40,751 bases of DNA from Myxococcota bacterium (lineage in GTDB: Bacteria; Myxococcota_A; Bradymonadia; UBA7976; UBA1532): the NCBI GenBank assembly GCA_023150895.1, contig JAKLJY010000071.1, positions 1 through 40,751 of the forward strand, read 5' to 3'. The notes under the pieces are model-generated. The model did not search any database. It was not told the DNA's origin and saw nothing but the letters and a program-made list of their open reading frames with translations. This document shows positions 21,206-29,281 of the stretch, in pieces. Position 1 is the stretch's first letter; every line of letters begins with the position of its first letter. A program made the translations under genes and the position numbers.

Positions 21206-24200
21206 ATGATCACACGCATCGTCGACACCTCCCTCGACAACCGCGCGCTCGTCATCGTCCTCTGGCTGCTCGTGGCCGTGGGCGGGCTCGAGGCGTTGCG
21301 CACCCTGCCCATCGACGCCGTCCCGGATGTCACGAACGTGCAGGTGCAGGTCCTGACCAATAGCCCGGGCCTCGCCCCGGAGGAAGTCGAGCGCCTGGTC
21401 ACCGTGCCCGTCGAGCACGCCATGAGCGGGCTCCCCGACCTGGCGGAGGTCCGGTCCGTCTCGAAGTTCGGTCTGTCCGTGGTGACCGTCGTCTTCGAGG
21501 ACGGAACGCACCCCGACTGGGCACGGCAGCGGGTCGGCGAGCGCCTCTCGGCGGCCCGCGAGGAGATCCCCCAGGGGTACGGCGAGCCCGAACTCGGGCC
21601 GGTGTCTTCGGGGCTCGGCGAGATCTATCAGTTCGAGGTGCGCGGCGAGCCAAACTGCGCACCGGGCGCAAATGACACACCGACCTGCTACTCCCCCATG
21701 GAGCTGCGCGAGATCCTGGACTGGTACGTCGTACCGCAGTTGCGCGCCGTGCGCGGGGTGGTCGAGGTCAACGCCTTCGGCGGTGAGCTGAAGACGTGGC
21801 AGGTGACGGTCGACCCCGAGAAGCTCGCCGCCCGCGGCATCGCCATCGGCGAAGTGTTCGCCGCGCTGGAGGCCAACAACCGCAACGCCGGCGGGGGCTA
21901 CATCGAACACCACGGCGAACAGTACCTCGTCCGCGGCGAGGGCCTCGTCGAACGGCCCGAAGACCTCGGCGACGTCGTCCTTCGCGTCGACGCGGACGGG
22001 GCCCCTGTGCACGTCCACGACGTGGCCCGGGTGACGTTCGCGCCGATGCTGCGGCAGGGGGCCGTCACGCGGGACGGTCGGGGCGAGGCGGTCGTCGGCA
22101 TCGTCATGATGCTGGCCGGCGAAAACGCGCGCACGGTCGTCGACCGGGTCAAAGAGCGCGCGGCGGCGCTTCGGCAAGGGCTGCCGCCGGGGGTCAGCCT
22201 CGACGTGTTCTACGACCGCACCGAGCTCGTCCGGTCCACCATCGCGACGGTCGGCCGCAACCTCGCCTTTGGCGGCCTGCTCGTCGTGCTCGTGCTGCTG
22301 CTCGTGCTCGGCAACCTGCGTGCCGGGCTCATCGTCGCCGTGTCCATCCCGTTGTCGATGCTCGTCGCGTTCATCGGCATGCGCGCCGTCGGCCTGTCCG
22401 GGAATCTGATGAGCCTGGGTGCCATCGACTTCGGTCTGATCGTCGACGGCTCGGTGGTGATGATCGAAAACATCGTTCGTGTGCTGAGTCACCCGGCCGG
22501 TGCGGGCGAGACCCGCACGGAGCGGGTCCGAGCCGCCGCGCGGCAGGTTGCCCGACCCGTTGTGTTCGCGGTCGGGGTCATCGTCATCGTCTACCTGCCC
22601 CTGCTCGCGCTGCGGGGCGTCGAGGGCCGCATGTTCGTGCCCATGGCGCTGACGGTGGTGTTCGCGCTCGCGGGCTCGCTCATCTGTGCTCTGACGCTCA
22701 TGCCCGTTCTGGCGAGTCTGTTCCTGGTCCGGGTGTCGGAACGACCGTCGCGTCTCTTCGCCTTCGCGCGGCGTCTGTATGCGCCGGCTTTGAACCGCGC
22801 GATGTCTCACCCGCGCCGTACCGCCGGACTCGCGGCCGCGGCCTTCGTCGGCAGTCTCGGCATCGTGCCGTTTCTGGGCGCCGAGTTCATCCCGCGCCTC
22901 GACGAAGGCGCCATCGCGCTGCAAATCTGGCGCCTGCCGAGTGTCTCGCTTTCACAGTCGAACGCGCTGAGCATGCTGGCCGAGCAGGTCCTCGTCGAAC
23001 AGTTCCCCGATGAAGTGTCGACGGTCGTCTCACGCACGGGCCGGGCCGAGATCGCCACGGATCCCATGGGGGTCGAGATCAGTGACGTCTATGTGATGCT
23101 CCACCCGCGCGACCGCTGGCGCTTCGCCTCGAAGGAGGCGCTCGTCACCGCGATGAACGACGCCCTCGTCCGGGCCGTCCCGGCGGCGGTGTTCAGTTAC
23201 TCGCAACCCATCGAGCTGCGGGTGGCCGAGCTCATCTCGGGGGTGCGTTCCGACGTGGCCGTCCACGTCTACGGCGACGATCTCGAACACCTGCGCGAGA
23301 CGGGCGAACAGATCGCGCGCGTGCTGGCCGACGTCCCCGGGGCCGCCGAGGCGAAGGCCGAACAGACCGCCGGCCTGCCGCTCCTTCGCGTGCGGGTCGA
23401 CCGGGCGGCGCTCGCGCGCTACGGCCTCAACGCCGAGGCGGTGCTCGACGTCGTCGAGGCCATCGGGGGCAAACGGGTGGGCGTCGTCCTCGACGGACAA
23501 CGGCGGTTCGACCTGACGGTGCGGTTCGCCGACGAAGCCCGCGCCGATCCCGAGCGCGTCCGGGACCTGCGCGTCGTCGGCCCGGCGCCGGGGGGCGGCA
23601 CGCGGCTCATCCCCTTGTCGCAGCTCGCGCGGGTCGAGATCGAAGACGGGCCCGCGCAAATCAGCCGGGACCACCAGAGCCGACGCATCAACATCGAGGT
23701 CAACGTGCGCGGGCGGGATCTCGCGTCCTTCGTGACCGACGCGCGCGCCCGGGTCGACGCCGTGGTGACACTGCCGCCGGGGTACACGATGGATTGGGGC
23801 GGGCAGTTCGAGAACCTCGAGGCGGCCACCGATCGGCTGGCGGTCCTCGTCCCGCTGGCGCTGCTGCTCATCTTCGCGCTGCTGTTCACGGCGTTCGGAT
23901 CGCAGGCGCTCGCCGCGCTGGTCTTTTTCAACGTGCCGCTGGCCGTCAGCGGGGGGCTCGCGGCCCTCGCACTGCGTGGATACCCGCTCTCCATCTCGGC
24001 CGGTGTCGGGTTCATCGCGCTCTTCGGCGTCGCCGTGCTCAACGGCGTCGTCCTCGTCTCGGCCATCGTCGAGCGTCGCGACGCGGGTCTCGACCCCTTC
24101 GACGCCGCCGTCGAGGCCGCCCGCCTGCGGCTGCGCCCGGTCCTGATGACGGCCCTCGTCGCGTCCATGGGCTTCGTGCCCATGGCGATCGCGCAGAGCG

Positions 24201-24322
24201 CCGGCGCCGAGGTACAGCGCCCGCTCGCCACCGTGGTCATCGGCGGACTGGTCACGGCCACGCTGCTGACGCTGTTCGTGCTGCCGGCGCTCTACGCGGC
24301 CCTGGCGCGCAAGCGCCCGTGA
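21206..24322 (+). CDS. czcA: CzcA-type heavy-metal/proton RND antiporter
   Basis: The 1038-residue protein starts at ATG 21206, 7 bases after the adaptor gene. It has the full RND layout: TM1 near residues 12-30, a large periplasmic loop, TM2-6, TM7, a second loop and TM8-12. TM4 carries DFGLIVDGSVVMIEN with Asp408, Asp414 and Glu421. This D-F-G-x3-D-G-x5-E pattern is that of CzcA-type pumps for divalent metals (Zn, Co, Cd, Ni), whereas CusA-type Cu/Ag pumps have a different TM4. It should drive metal export from periplasm or cytoplasm using the proton gradient. Length and motifs are normal with no sign of damage. Confidence 0.93.
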   Translation: MITRIVDTSLDNRALVIVLWLLVAVGGLEALRTLPIDAVPDVTNVQVQVLTNSPGLAPEEVERLVTVPVEHAMSGLPDLAEVRSVSKFGLSVVTVVFEDGTHPDWARQRVGERLSAAREEIPQGYGEPELGPVSSGLGEIYQFEVRGEPNCAPGANDTPTCYSPMELREILDWYVVPQLRAVRGVVEVNAFGGELKTWQVTVDPEKLAARGIAIGEVFAALEANNRNAGGGYIEHHGEQYLVRGEGLVERPEDLGDVVLRVDADGAPVHVHDVARVTFAPMLRQGAVTRDGRGEAVVGIVMMLAGENARTVVDRVKERAAALRQGLPPGVSLDVFYDRTELVRSTIATVGRNLAFGGLLVVLVLLLVLGNLRAGLIVAVSIPLSMLVAFIGMRAVGLSGNLMSLGAIDFGLIVDGSVVMIENIVRVLSHPAGAGETRTERVRAAARQVARPVVFAVGVIVIVYLPLLALRGVEGRMFVPMALTVVFALAGSLICALTLMPVLASLFLVRVSERPSRLFAFARRLYAPALNRAMSHPRRTAGLAAAAFVGSLGIVPFLGAEFIPRLDEGAIALQIWRLPSVSLSQSNALSMLAEQVLVEQFPDEVSTVVSRTGRAEIATDPMGVEISDVYVMLHPRDRWRFASKEALVTAMNDALVRAVPAAVFSYSQPIELRVAELISGVRSDVAVHVYGDDLEHLRETGEQIARVLADVPGAAEAKAEQTAGLPLLRVRVDRAALARYGLNAEAVLDVVEAIGGKRVGVVLDGQRRFDLTVRFADEARADPERVRDLRVVGPAPGGGTRLIPLSQLARVEIEDGPAQISRDHQSRRINIEVNVRGRDLASFVTDARARVDAVVTLPPGYTMDWGGQFENLEAATDRLAVLVPLALLLIFALLFTAFGSQALAALVFFNVPLAVSGGLAALALRGYPLSISAGVGFIALFGVAVLNGVVLVSAIVERRDAGLDPFDAAVEAARLRLRPVLMTALVASMGFVPMAIAQSAGAEVQRPLATVVIGGLVTATLLTLFVLPALYAALARKRP

Positions 24323-24339
24323 TCATGTTACGGTGAGTC

Positions 24340-24930
24340 ATGAACACCGCCCGGAAACTGCCTGCGCCCGCGACCTTCGCCGATGATCTCGCGTCGGCCC
24401 CCGAAGACGCACGCCTCGAGATCATCGGAGGCGAGGTCTTCGAAAAGGAGACCGCGTCGTTCGAGCATGGGGATTGTCAACTCGCGCTCGGTGAGGGCCT
24501 GCGGGTCCGCTTTCGCCGCGGCGATGACGGGCACCCCGGGTGGTGGTTCGCCTCCGAGGTGCTGATCGAGCTCTTCCCCGACGAAATCTACATTCCGGAC
24601 GTGGCCGGCTGGCGACGCGACCGCCATCCCGAGCGCCCGTCGGGACGCCCCGTGCGCGCTCGCCCGGACTGGATCTGCGAGATCCTGTCGCCCTCGACGG
24701 CCCGCCGCGATCTGGGGGAGAAGCGCGCCGCCTACGCCGCGGCCGGCGTCGAGTTCCTCTGGTTCATCAACCTCGAGCATCGCACCCTGACCGCACTGCG
24801 CCTCGGCGAGCAGGGCTACGTGCTGGTGCAGGCCGTCGGCCCGGAGCCCGCCGCGCGCGTGCCGCCCTTCGAACACGCCGATCTCGACGTGGGGCTCTTC
24901 TTCGGGGTCGAGCCCGGCGAGGCGGGCTGA
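24340..24930 (+). CDS. Uma2-family (DUF820) putative PD-(D/E)xK nuclease
   Basis: The 196-residue protein matches the Uma2 family with a restriction-endonuclease-like fold. Asp87 lies in YIPDVAGWR, Glu114 in CEILSPST, and Lys128 in RRDLGEKRAAYAAAGVEFLWFIN, giving the usual D...E...K arrangement. Members are abundant in cyanobacteria and other bacteria with complex life cycles, but their biological role is not established. It follows the RND gene by 17 bp with only a weak GGTGAG before ATG 24340, so it may be read as the last gene of that transcript. It ends one base from the convergent rhomboid gene. No transposase or other mobile sequence is nearby. Confidence 0.82.
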   Translation: MNTARKLPAPATFADDLASAPEDARLEIIGGEVFEKETASFEHGDCQLALGEGLRVRFRRGDDGHPGWWFASEVLIELFPDEIYIPDVAGWRRDRHPERPSGRPVRARPDWICEILSPSTARRDLGEKRAAYAAAGVEFLWFINLEHRTLTALRLGEQGYVLVQAVGPEPAARVPPFEHADLDVGLFFGVEPGEAG

Positions 24931-24931
24931 C

Positions 24932-26467
24932 CTACTCCCCGTGCAGGACGCTGCCCCGGCCGCGGACGAGGAGGAAGCCCAACCCGGCGCCGACGAGCGC
25001 GCCGCTCAGGTGGCCGGCGAAGCTGATCTCGGGCATGAACGCATCGAGGGTACTCTGCACGACGACGAGGCCGGCGATGGCAAGGCCGATGACTCGCCCG
25101 GTGCGCGTGCCTCGGGTGCGGCGATCCCGCGCGGCGATGACACCGAGGGCGGCCAGGAGACCCATGGCCGCACCGGACGCGCCGAGCGTGATTTCCTCGG
25201 CGCCGTAGTAGCTGATGGCGAGGCCGGCGCCGACGGCGCTGCCGAGATAGAGCGTCACGAACCGCCAGCCGCCGATGGCGGCCTCCACCGTGGCACCGAC
25301 GAGGCCGACGGTGAACAGATTGACGCAGAGATGCAGCGCCCCGTGGTGGAGGAACGCATAGGTCAACAGACGCATGGGCTCGTCGGGGAAACCGCCGTTC
25401 GGCAGCAGCGCGCCGAGCTCGATGGCCGTCGCGGCGTCGGTGCTGCCGCCCCGGGCGGTCTGCAGCACGAACACCGCCGTCGTGCCGATGATCAGCCCGA
25501 GGGTGCGGGGGGCGCGCAACGGCAGGCGCAGGCGGAGCAGCGAGCCGGCGAGGATCTCCCGCTCGACGCGCTGCAAGACATCCTGTGCCGCGGGGCTCAG
25601 CGCGGCCGGAACCGGCAGATTCGCGGTGCGTTGGGCCAACACATAGCGGAGGCCGGGGGTGAGATCCGGGCGAGCCGCGACGGCGGTGAGCATCGCGCGG
25701 GCGTCCGCCTCATGGCCCCCGGCCGCCAGGGCGGCGGCCCGCCAGATGTCCGTGAGGGCCGGCGGCACCCGCAGCAGCCGACACAGCGCCTCGGTGGCCG
25801 GCAAGTGACCGGCGAACGCGATGGGCGCGAGCCATTCCAGCCGGCGACGCCCGGTGGGCAGGCTCCGGCGTGCGCTCAGAAGCGTCGAACACAGGGCGAT
25901 GGCACCCTCGACGTCGCCTTGTTCGCAGGCCGCACGAATGCGCAAGTCCGTCGCCGTGGCGGTCAGCGCCGCCGGCCAGCGCCATCGCATGCCGAGCAGC
26001 CACTCGCGCGGGGCGGAGGCCTCGGGCAGGTGCTCCCAGTGCGCAATGAGACGGTCGACCTCGGCGGGCGCGCCGACGACGAGCGCCGCGGTGGCGCGCC
26101 AGACCTCGACCCAGCGGCGCAGGGCGGGGTGCCGGTGCACCCGGGCGAGGTGCGAAAGCAGCCCGGCGGCGCGCGCATAGTCCCCCCGCGCCGCATGGTG
26201 GCGCACGCGCGCCAGCACGAGGGCCGGTCCGAGCAGACCGACCGCGGCGCAGGCACCGGCCAGATACCCGACCTCGAGATCGACGAGAACGGCGTACAGG
26301 CCCAGCGACACGACCAGCGCGGCGACCCAGGTCGGGGCCACGGGCAAGGGGTTGCGTCGGTTGCCCAGCAGAACGGCCAGGCCGAGCGACGACGACGCGG
26401 TCGTGAGGAGGAGCGCGGGATCCAACGGGGTCGGGTCAGCCCGGCGGCCAGGAGAGCGAGCGGCCAC
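24932..26467 (-). CDS. Rhomboid-family intramembrane serine protease with long N-terminal helical region
   Basis: The C-terminal 190 residues form a rhomboid domain: HLCVNLFTVG (the HxxxN of the oxyanion region), LGASGAAMG with nucleophile Ser431, and FAGHLSGALVGAGLGF with His486. The catalytic dyad spacing of 55 is normal. Two membrane segments near residues 17-35 and 45-90 are followed by a helical, TPR-like region of about 200 residues without a recognised motif, then the rhomboid helices. GTG 26467 lies within the end of the HIT gene (32 bp overlap). TTG at 26425 would avoid the overlap, and neither has a good Shine-Dalgarno. Rhomboids cut membrane proteins within or near their transmembrane helices. 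Substrate unknown. Confidence 0.85.
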   Translation of the reverse strand: MAARSPGRRADPTPLDPALLLTTASSSLGLAVLLGNRRNPLPVAPTWVAALVVSLGLYAVLVDLEVGYLAGACAAVGLLGPALVLARVRHHAARGDYARAAGLLSHLARVHRHPALRRWVEVWRATAALVVGAPAEVDRLIAHWEHLPEASAPREWLLGMRWRWPAALTATATDLRIRAACEQGDVEGAIALCSTLLSARRSLPTGRRRLEWLAPIAFAGHLPATEALCRLLRVPPALTDIWRAAALAAGGHEADARAMLTAVAARPDLTPGLRYVLAQRTANLPVPAALSPAAQDVLQRVEREILAGSLLRLRLPLRAPRTLGLIIGTTAVFVLQTARGGSTDAATAIELGALLPNGGFPDEPMRLLTYAFLHHGALHLCVNLFTVGLVGATVEAAIGGWRFVTLYLGSAVGAGLAISYYGAEEITLGASGAAMGLLAALGVIAARDRRTRGTRTGRVIGLAIAGLVVVQSTLDAFMPEISFAGHLSGALVGAGLGFLLVRGRGSVLHGE

Positions 26468-26771
26468 CGATGACGTGGACGTGCAGGTGGAACACGCTCT
26501 GACCTGCGCCGGCGCCGGTGTTGACGACGGTGCGGAAGTCCGTCAGCCCCTCCTGTTTCGCCACCTTCACGGCGACGTGCATCAGGTGGCCGAGGAGCGG
26601 TTCGTCGTCGGTCGTCATCTGGTCGAGGCGCGTGAGCTCCTTGCGGGGCACGACGAGCACGTGGACGGGCGCCGTGGGGTGGATGTCACGGAACGCCACG
26701 CAGAGGTCGTCTTCCCAGACGCGGTCGCTGGGGATCTCTCCCTGGATGATGCGGGTGAAAAGCGTCGGCAT
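26436..26771 (-). CDS. HIT-family (HinT-like) nucleotide-binding hydrolase
   Basis: A complete 111-residue histidine-triad protein. It starts MPTLFTRIIQGEIPS, has DIHPTAPVHVLVVPRKE in the middle, and ends with HLHVHVIGG (His95, His97, His99) and the family's usual C-terminus (GRSLSWPPG). HinT enzymes hydrolyse AMP-linked amines (nucleoside phosphoramidates) in the cytoplasm. The gene sits in a minus-strand run that also holds a purine nucleoside phosphorylase and a cytidine deaminase, so a loose nucleotide-metabolism grouping is plausible. Confidence 0.93.
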   Translation of the reverse strand: MPTLFTRIIQGEIPSDRVWEDDLCVAFRDIHPTAPVHVLVVPRKELTRLDQMTTDDEPLLGHLMHVAVKVAKQEGLTDFRTVVNTGAGAGQSVFHLHVHVIGGRSLSWPPG

Positions 26772-26804
26772 GTCGAACTGAACTCCCTCTCTATCGCTTG
26801 GAAG

Positions 26805-26818
26805 GACCGCGTGCGGTC
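26805..26818 (-). terminator. Hairpin between lamin-tail and HIT genes (weak terminator candidate)
   Basis: Directly after the lamin-tail stop codon the - strand reads GACCG, CACG, CGGTC, a five-base stem with a tetraloop (the stem can be extended to GACCGC/GCGGTC). It has no T-tract. It may reduce read-through or protect the 3' end rather than terminate. Confidence 0.35.
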
Positions 26819-29224
26819 TCAGGGACAGGCGTTGAACGCGCCGGGGGTGGGCGCGCGGTTCGTGAAGTCGGCGAAGTTGTCCTGGCGGTCGAGGCCGTCC
26901 GGGCAGCGGTTGAGCGACTCGTCGTTGGGGCCGTTGCCGTCCCCGATGGTCGGGTTGCCCTCCTGACAGTCGACGATGGCGCCCTCGCTGGCGACGGCAT
27001 CGATGATGCGCAGGGCCGGCGCCGCGGCGTCGATGAGCCGCACGCCGTCCGGACCGTTCTGGATGGCGCCCTGCAGCAACAGGCGCGGCAGGCCTGAGGG
27101 CAGCACGTCGAGCACCCCCTGCGTGCCGACGACGAGGAACTCACCGGATCGCAGGACGTTGCCGGCCGCGTCGAGGTTGACCTGGGCGTAGCGCATCATG
27201 TCCGCCCCGTTGATGAACTCGAGGCGCAGCGCCGTGATGGGCAGGGCGACCGGGCCGCCGTTGTAGAGCTCCACGTACTCGAACGTGTCGAGGTCCGGGT
27301 TGTCGTAGTTGATCTCGTTGATGACGAGGCCGGTGTAATCGACGACGTCGGCGATCTCGAACGCGACGTGCCACTCGACCCCCGGGCGACCCGGCTGACG
27401 CAGGGCCAGGTCCACGGGGCCGGCGGGCGCGTCCGCGGGGATGGCGAGCTCGACGGTGCCCTCGCGCTCGCCCTCGGGCAGGCGTCCCGCCAACAGTCCC
27501 TGAACGCGCCCGGCCGGGGTGGCGGTGAGCGTGTATTCGAAGCCGCCGGGGGGCGGCGCGTCCATGACCCAGGACACGTCGACTCGGCCGCCGGGGCCCA
27601 CGACGGGCGGGAGCACCTGCAGGTCGAGGTTCCGCGGCTCGTGAATGACCTGCACGACCTCGACGGTGGCGTCGAGGAAGCGCCCGCCCAGGCCGGCGGT
27701 CAGCGCGACGCCCGGGCTCGGAAGGAAGGCCGTCGCCTGCACCTGCGCCTCCGTGAACCCGGCCGGCACCAGCACCCCGCCCGGCACGGAGAGGACATTG
27801 GGGTTGGCGCTCGACAGGCCCACGAGCGTGCCTCCGGGGGGCGCAGGCGCGTCGAGGGCCACCGTCAGGCGGCGGCCGTCCCCGTCGCGCGGGACGTCCG
27901 TCGTGCCGACGTCGATGCGGGTCGAGACCGGCGAGAAGCCGACGAGCACCGGCTGTGCACGGGCGACGTCGTCGGGACCGCGCGGCTCGAGCTTCGTGTC
28001 GGCGTTGCCGAGGCGGAGCACGCCGGAGAGGCGGTCGTAGCGCACGCCGGCGAGGGGGAATGGCGTCGCGTGCAAGAAGTCGTTCACGCGCAGGCCGCCG
28101 GTGACCATGAACTCGCCGATCGGGGCGAGATCCCCCTCGCCGACGGGGGGATCGACGTCGATGACCGAGACGCTCCGGACCTCGATGAGCGTGGCCTCGA
28201 GGACGTCCGCGAGCGGGCCGCCGGTGGCGACGTCCTGCGGGGCGACGACGCTGAACGGTGGCAGGGGGTGGTCGCGCTCGAGCCGCTCGACGCGACGCAC
28301 GTTGTGGAGCTGGTGCTGGCCGAAGTAGTCCTGCGACCGGCCCCGCAGGTCGAGCAGATCCCCGGGGGCGAAGTCGGCGATGGGGAGCGGCACCGGTGCG
28401 TCGATGAGGTAGACCCAGAGGCCGGAGTCGGCGGCGCCCCGGTACTCCGGGGCCTCGGGGGACACCTGGACGACGAGATCGGAGACCCGCGCGGGGTTGT
28501 CCGGATCGCGGCGGACCGCGATCACGACGCCGCGGACGGCGACGTCGAGGTCGAGGGGCAGATCGGTCCGCAGGGTGTAGATGTCCGTCGGGCAGCCGCC
28601 CGCCGCGTCCGTGCAGAGGACGGGGCAGCCGGCGGGCGCGGGGAACTCGCACGCCGGGGGCAAGGCCGCGTCGGGGTCCGGCGGGACGACGGCCGCATCG
28701 GGGTCGGGTGAAACGACGGCCGCGTCGGGGTCGGGTGAAACGACGGCCGCGTCGGGGTCCGGAGGCACCGGCGTGCCACCGGTGGGGTCACCGCCGCCGC
28801 CGCCGACGGGTGCACCGCCGGTGGGGTCACCGCCGCCGCCGCCGACGGGTGTACCGCCGGTGGGCTCACCGCCGCCGCCACCGACGGGCGTGCCGCCGGT
28901 GGGGTCACCGCCGCCGCCACCGACGGGCGAACCGCCGGTGGGGTCGCCGCCGCCGCCACCGACGGGTGTGCCGCCGGTGGGGTCACCGCCGCCGCCACCG
29001 ACGGGCGAACCGCCGGTGGGGTCACCGCCGCCGCCGCCCGTTTGGCCGCCGCCGCCCGCGTCGTGGCCCCCCGCACCGGGTGAGCCGCCCGACGGGGGAT
29101 TCGCGGCGTCGGCCGTCCCCGGAGCGCCGGCGCCGTCGTCGGCACCGACACAGGCGGTGAGGGTGAGGCTCGCCGCGGTCGCAGCGGCGCAGAGCAGGGA
29201 AACGAGGCGGCGGCGAGTGCGCAT
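26819..29224 (-). CDS. Lamin-tail-domain lipoprotein with repeat tether
   Basis: ATG 29224 lies about 8 bases after GGAG. The 801-residue product has a lipobox LTAC (Cys25), then a tether from seven GGGGGDPTGGxPV units and four (P/S)PDPDAAVV units. Next come an OB-fold-like region of about 150 residues (VVIAVRRDP..., DLLDLRGRSQDYFGQHQL), as found before secreted nucleases, and Ig-like beta segments. The C-terminal 170 residues form a lamin-tail domain (LVINEINYDNPDLDTFEYVEL to FTNRAPTPGAFNACP). Lamin-tail domains in bacterial secreted proteins are often linked to nucleases or surface attachment. No nuclease motif is visible here. Probably a surface-anchored binding protein. Confidence 0.82.
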   Translation of the reverse strand: MRTRRRLVSLLCAAATAASLTLTACVGADDGAGAPGTADAANPPSGGSPGAGGHDAGGGGQTGGGGGDPTGGSPVGGGGGDPTGGTPVGGGGGDPTGGSPVGGGGGDPTGGTPVGGGGGEPTGGTPVGGGGGDPTGGAPVGGGGGDPTGGTPVPPDPDAAVVSPDPDAAVVSPDPDAAVVPPDPDAALPPACEFPAPAGCPVLCTDAAGGCPTDIYTLRTDLPLDLDVAVRGVVIAVRRDPDNPARVSDLVVQVSPEAPEYRGAADSGLWVYLIDAPVPLPIADFAPGDLLDLRGRSQDYFGQHQLHNVRRVERLERDHPLPPFSVVAPQDVATGGPLADVLEATLIEVRSVSVIDVDPPVGEGDLAPIGEFMVTGGLRVNDFLHATPFPLAGVRYDRLSGVLRLGNADTKLEPRGPDDVARAQPVLVGFSPVSTRIDVGTTDVPRDGDGRRLTVALDAPAPPGGTLVGLSSANPNVLSVPGGVLVPAGFTEAQVQATAFLPSPGVALTAGLGGRFLDATVEVVQVIHEPRNLDLQVLPPVVGPGGRVDVSWVMDAPPPGGFEYTLTATPAGRVQGLLAGRLPEGEREGTVELAIPADAPAGPVDLALRQPGRPGVEWHVAFEIADVVDYTGLVINEINYDNPDLDTFEYVELYNGGPVALPITALRLEFINGADMMRYAQVNLDAAGNVLRSGEFLVVGTQGVLDVLPSGLPRLLLQGAIQNGPDGVRLIDAAAPALRIIDAVASEGAIVDCQEGNPTIGDGNGPNDESLNRCPDGLDRQDNFADFTNRAPTPGAFNACP
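28658..28765 (-). repeat. Four 27-bp units coding (P/S)PDPDAAVV
   Basis: Four consecutive 27-bp units directly follow (in coding direction) the 39-bp array and code PPDPDAAVV-like nonapeptides. The last unit diverges to PPDPDAALP. Nearly identical DNA suggests recent slippage or duplication. Confidence 0.8.
28766..29038 (-). repeat. Seven 39-bp units coding GGGGGDPTGGxPV
   Basis: Exactly seven in-frame 39-bp units with only a few substitutions. The variable position x is Ser, Thr or Ala, and one unit has Glu for Asp. The array lies wholly within the lamin-tail lipoprotein gene and keeps the reading frame, so it is a coding minisatellite rather than a CRISPR. Confidence 0.88.
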
Positions 29225-29281
29225 GGGGTCTCCGAGCGATCGACGGCGGCACCCTAACACAAAGCGCCGATCGGGACGGCG

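Noticed and set aside
24340-24930. Uma2-family gene as evidence of a transposon
   Set aside because: No transposase, terminal repeats or target duplications were seen around it, and it fits tightly between flanking genes.
28658-29038. Regular repeats resembling a CRISPR array
   Set aside because: The units are contiguous without unique spacers, stay in frame and code a lipoprotein tether. The same holds for 1-118 and 14220-14458.
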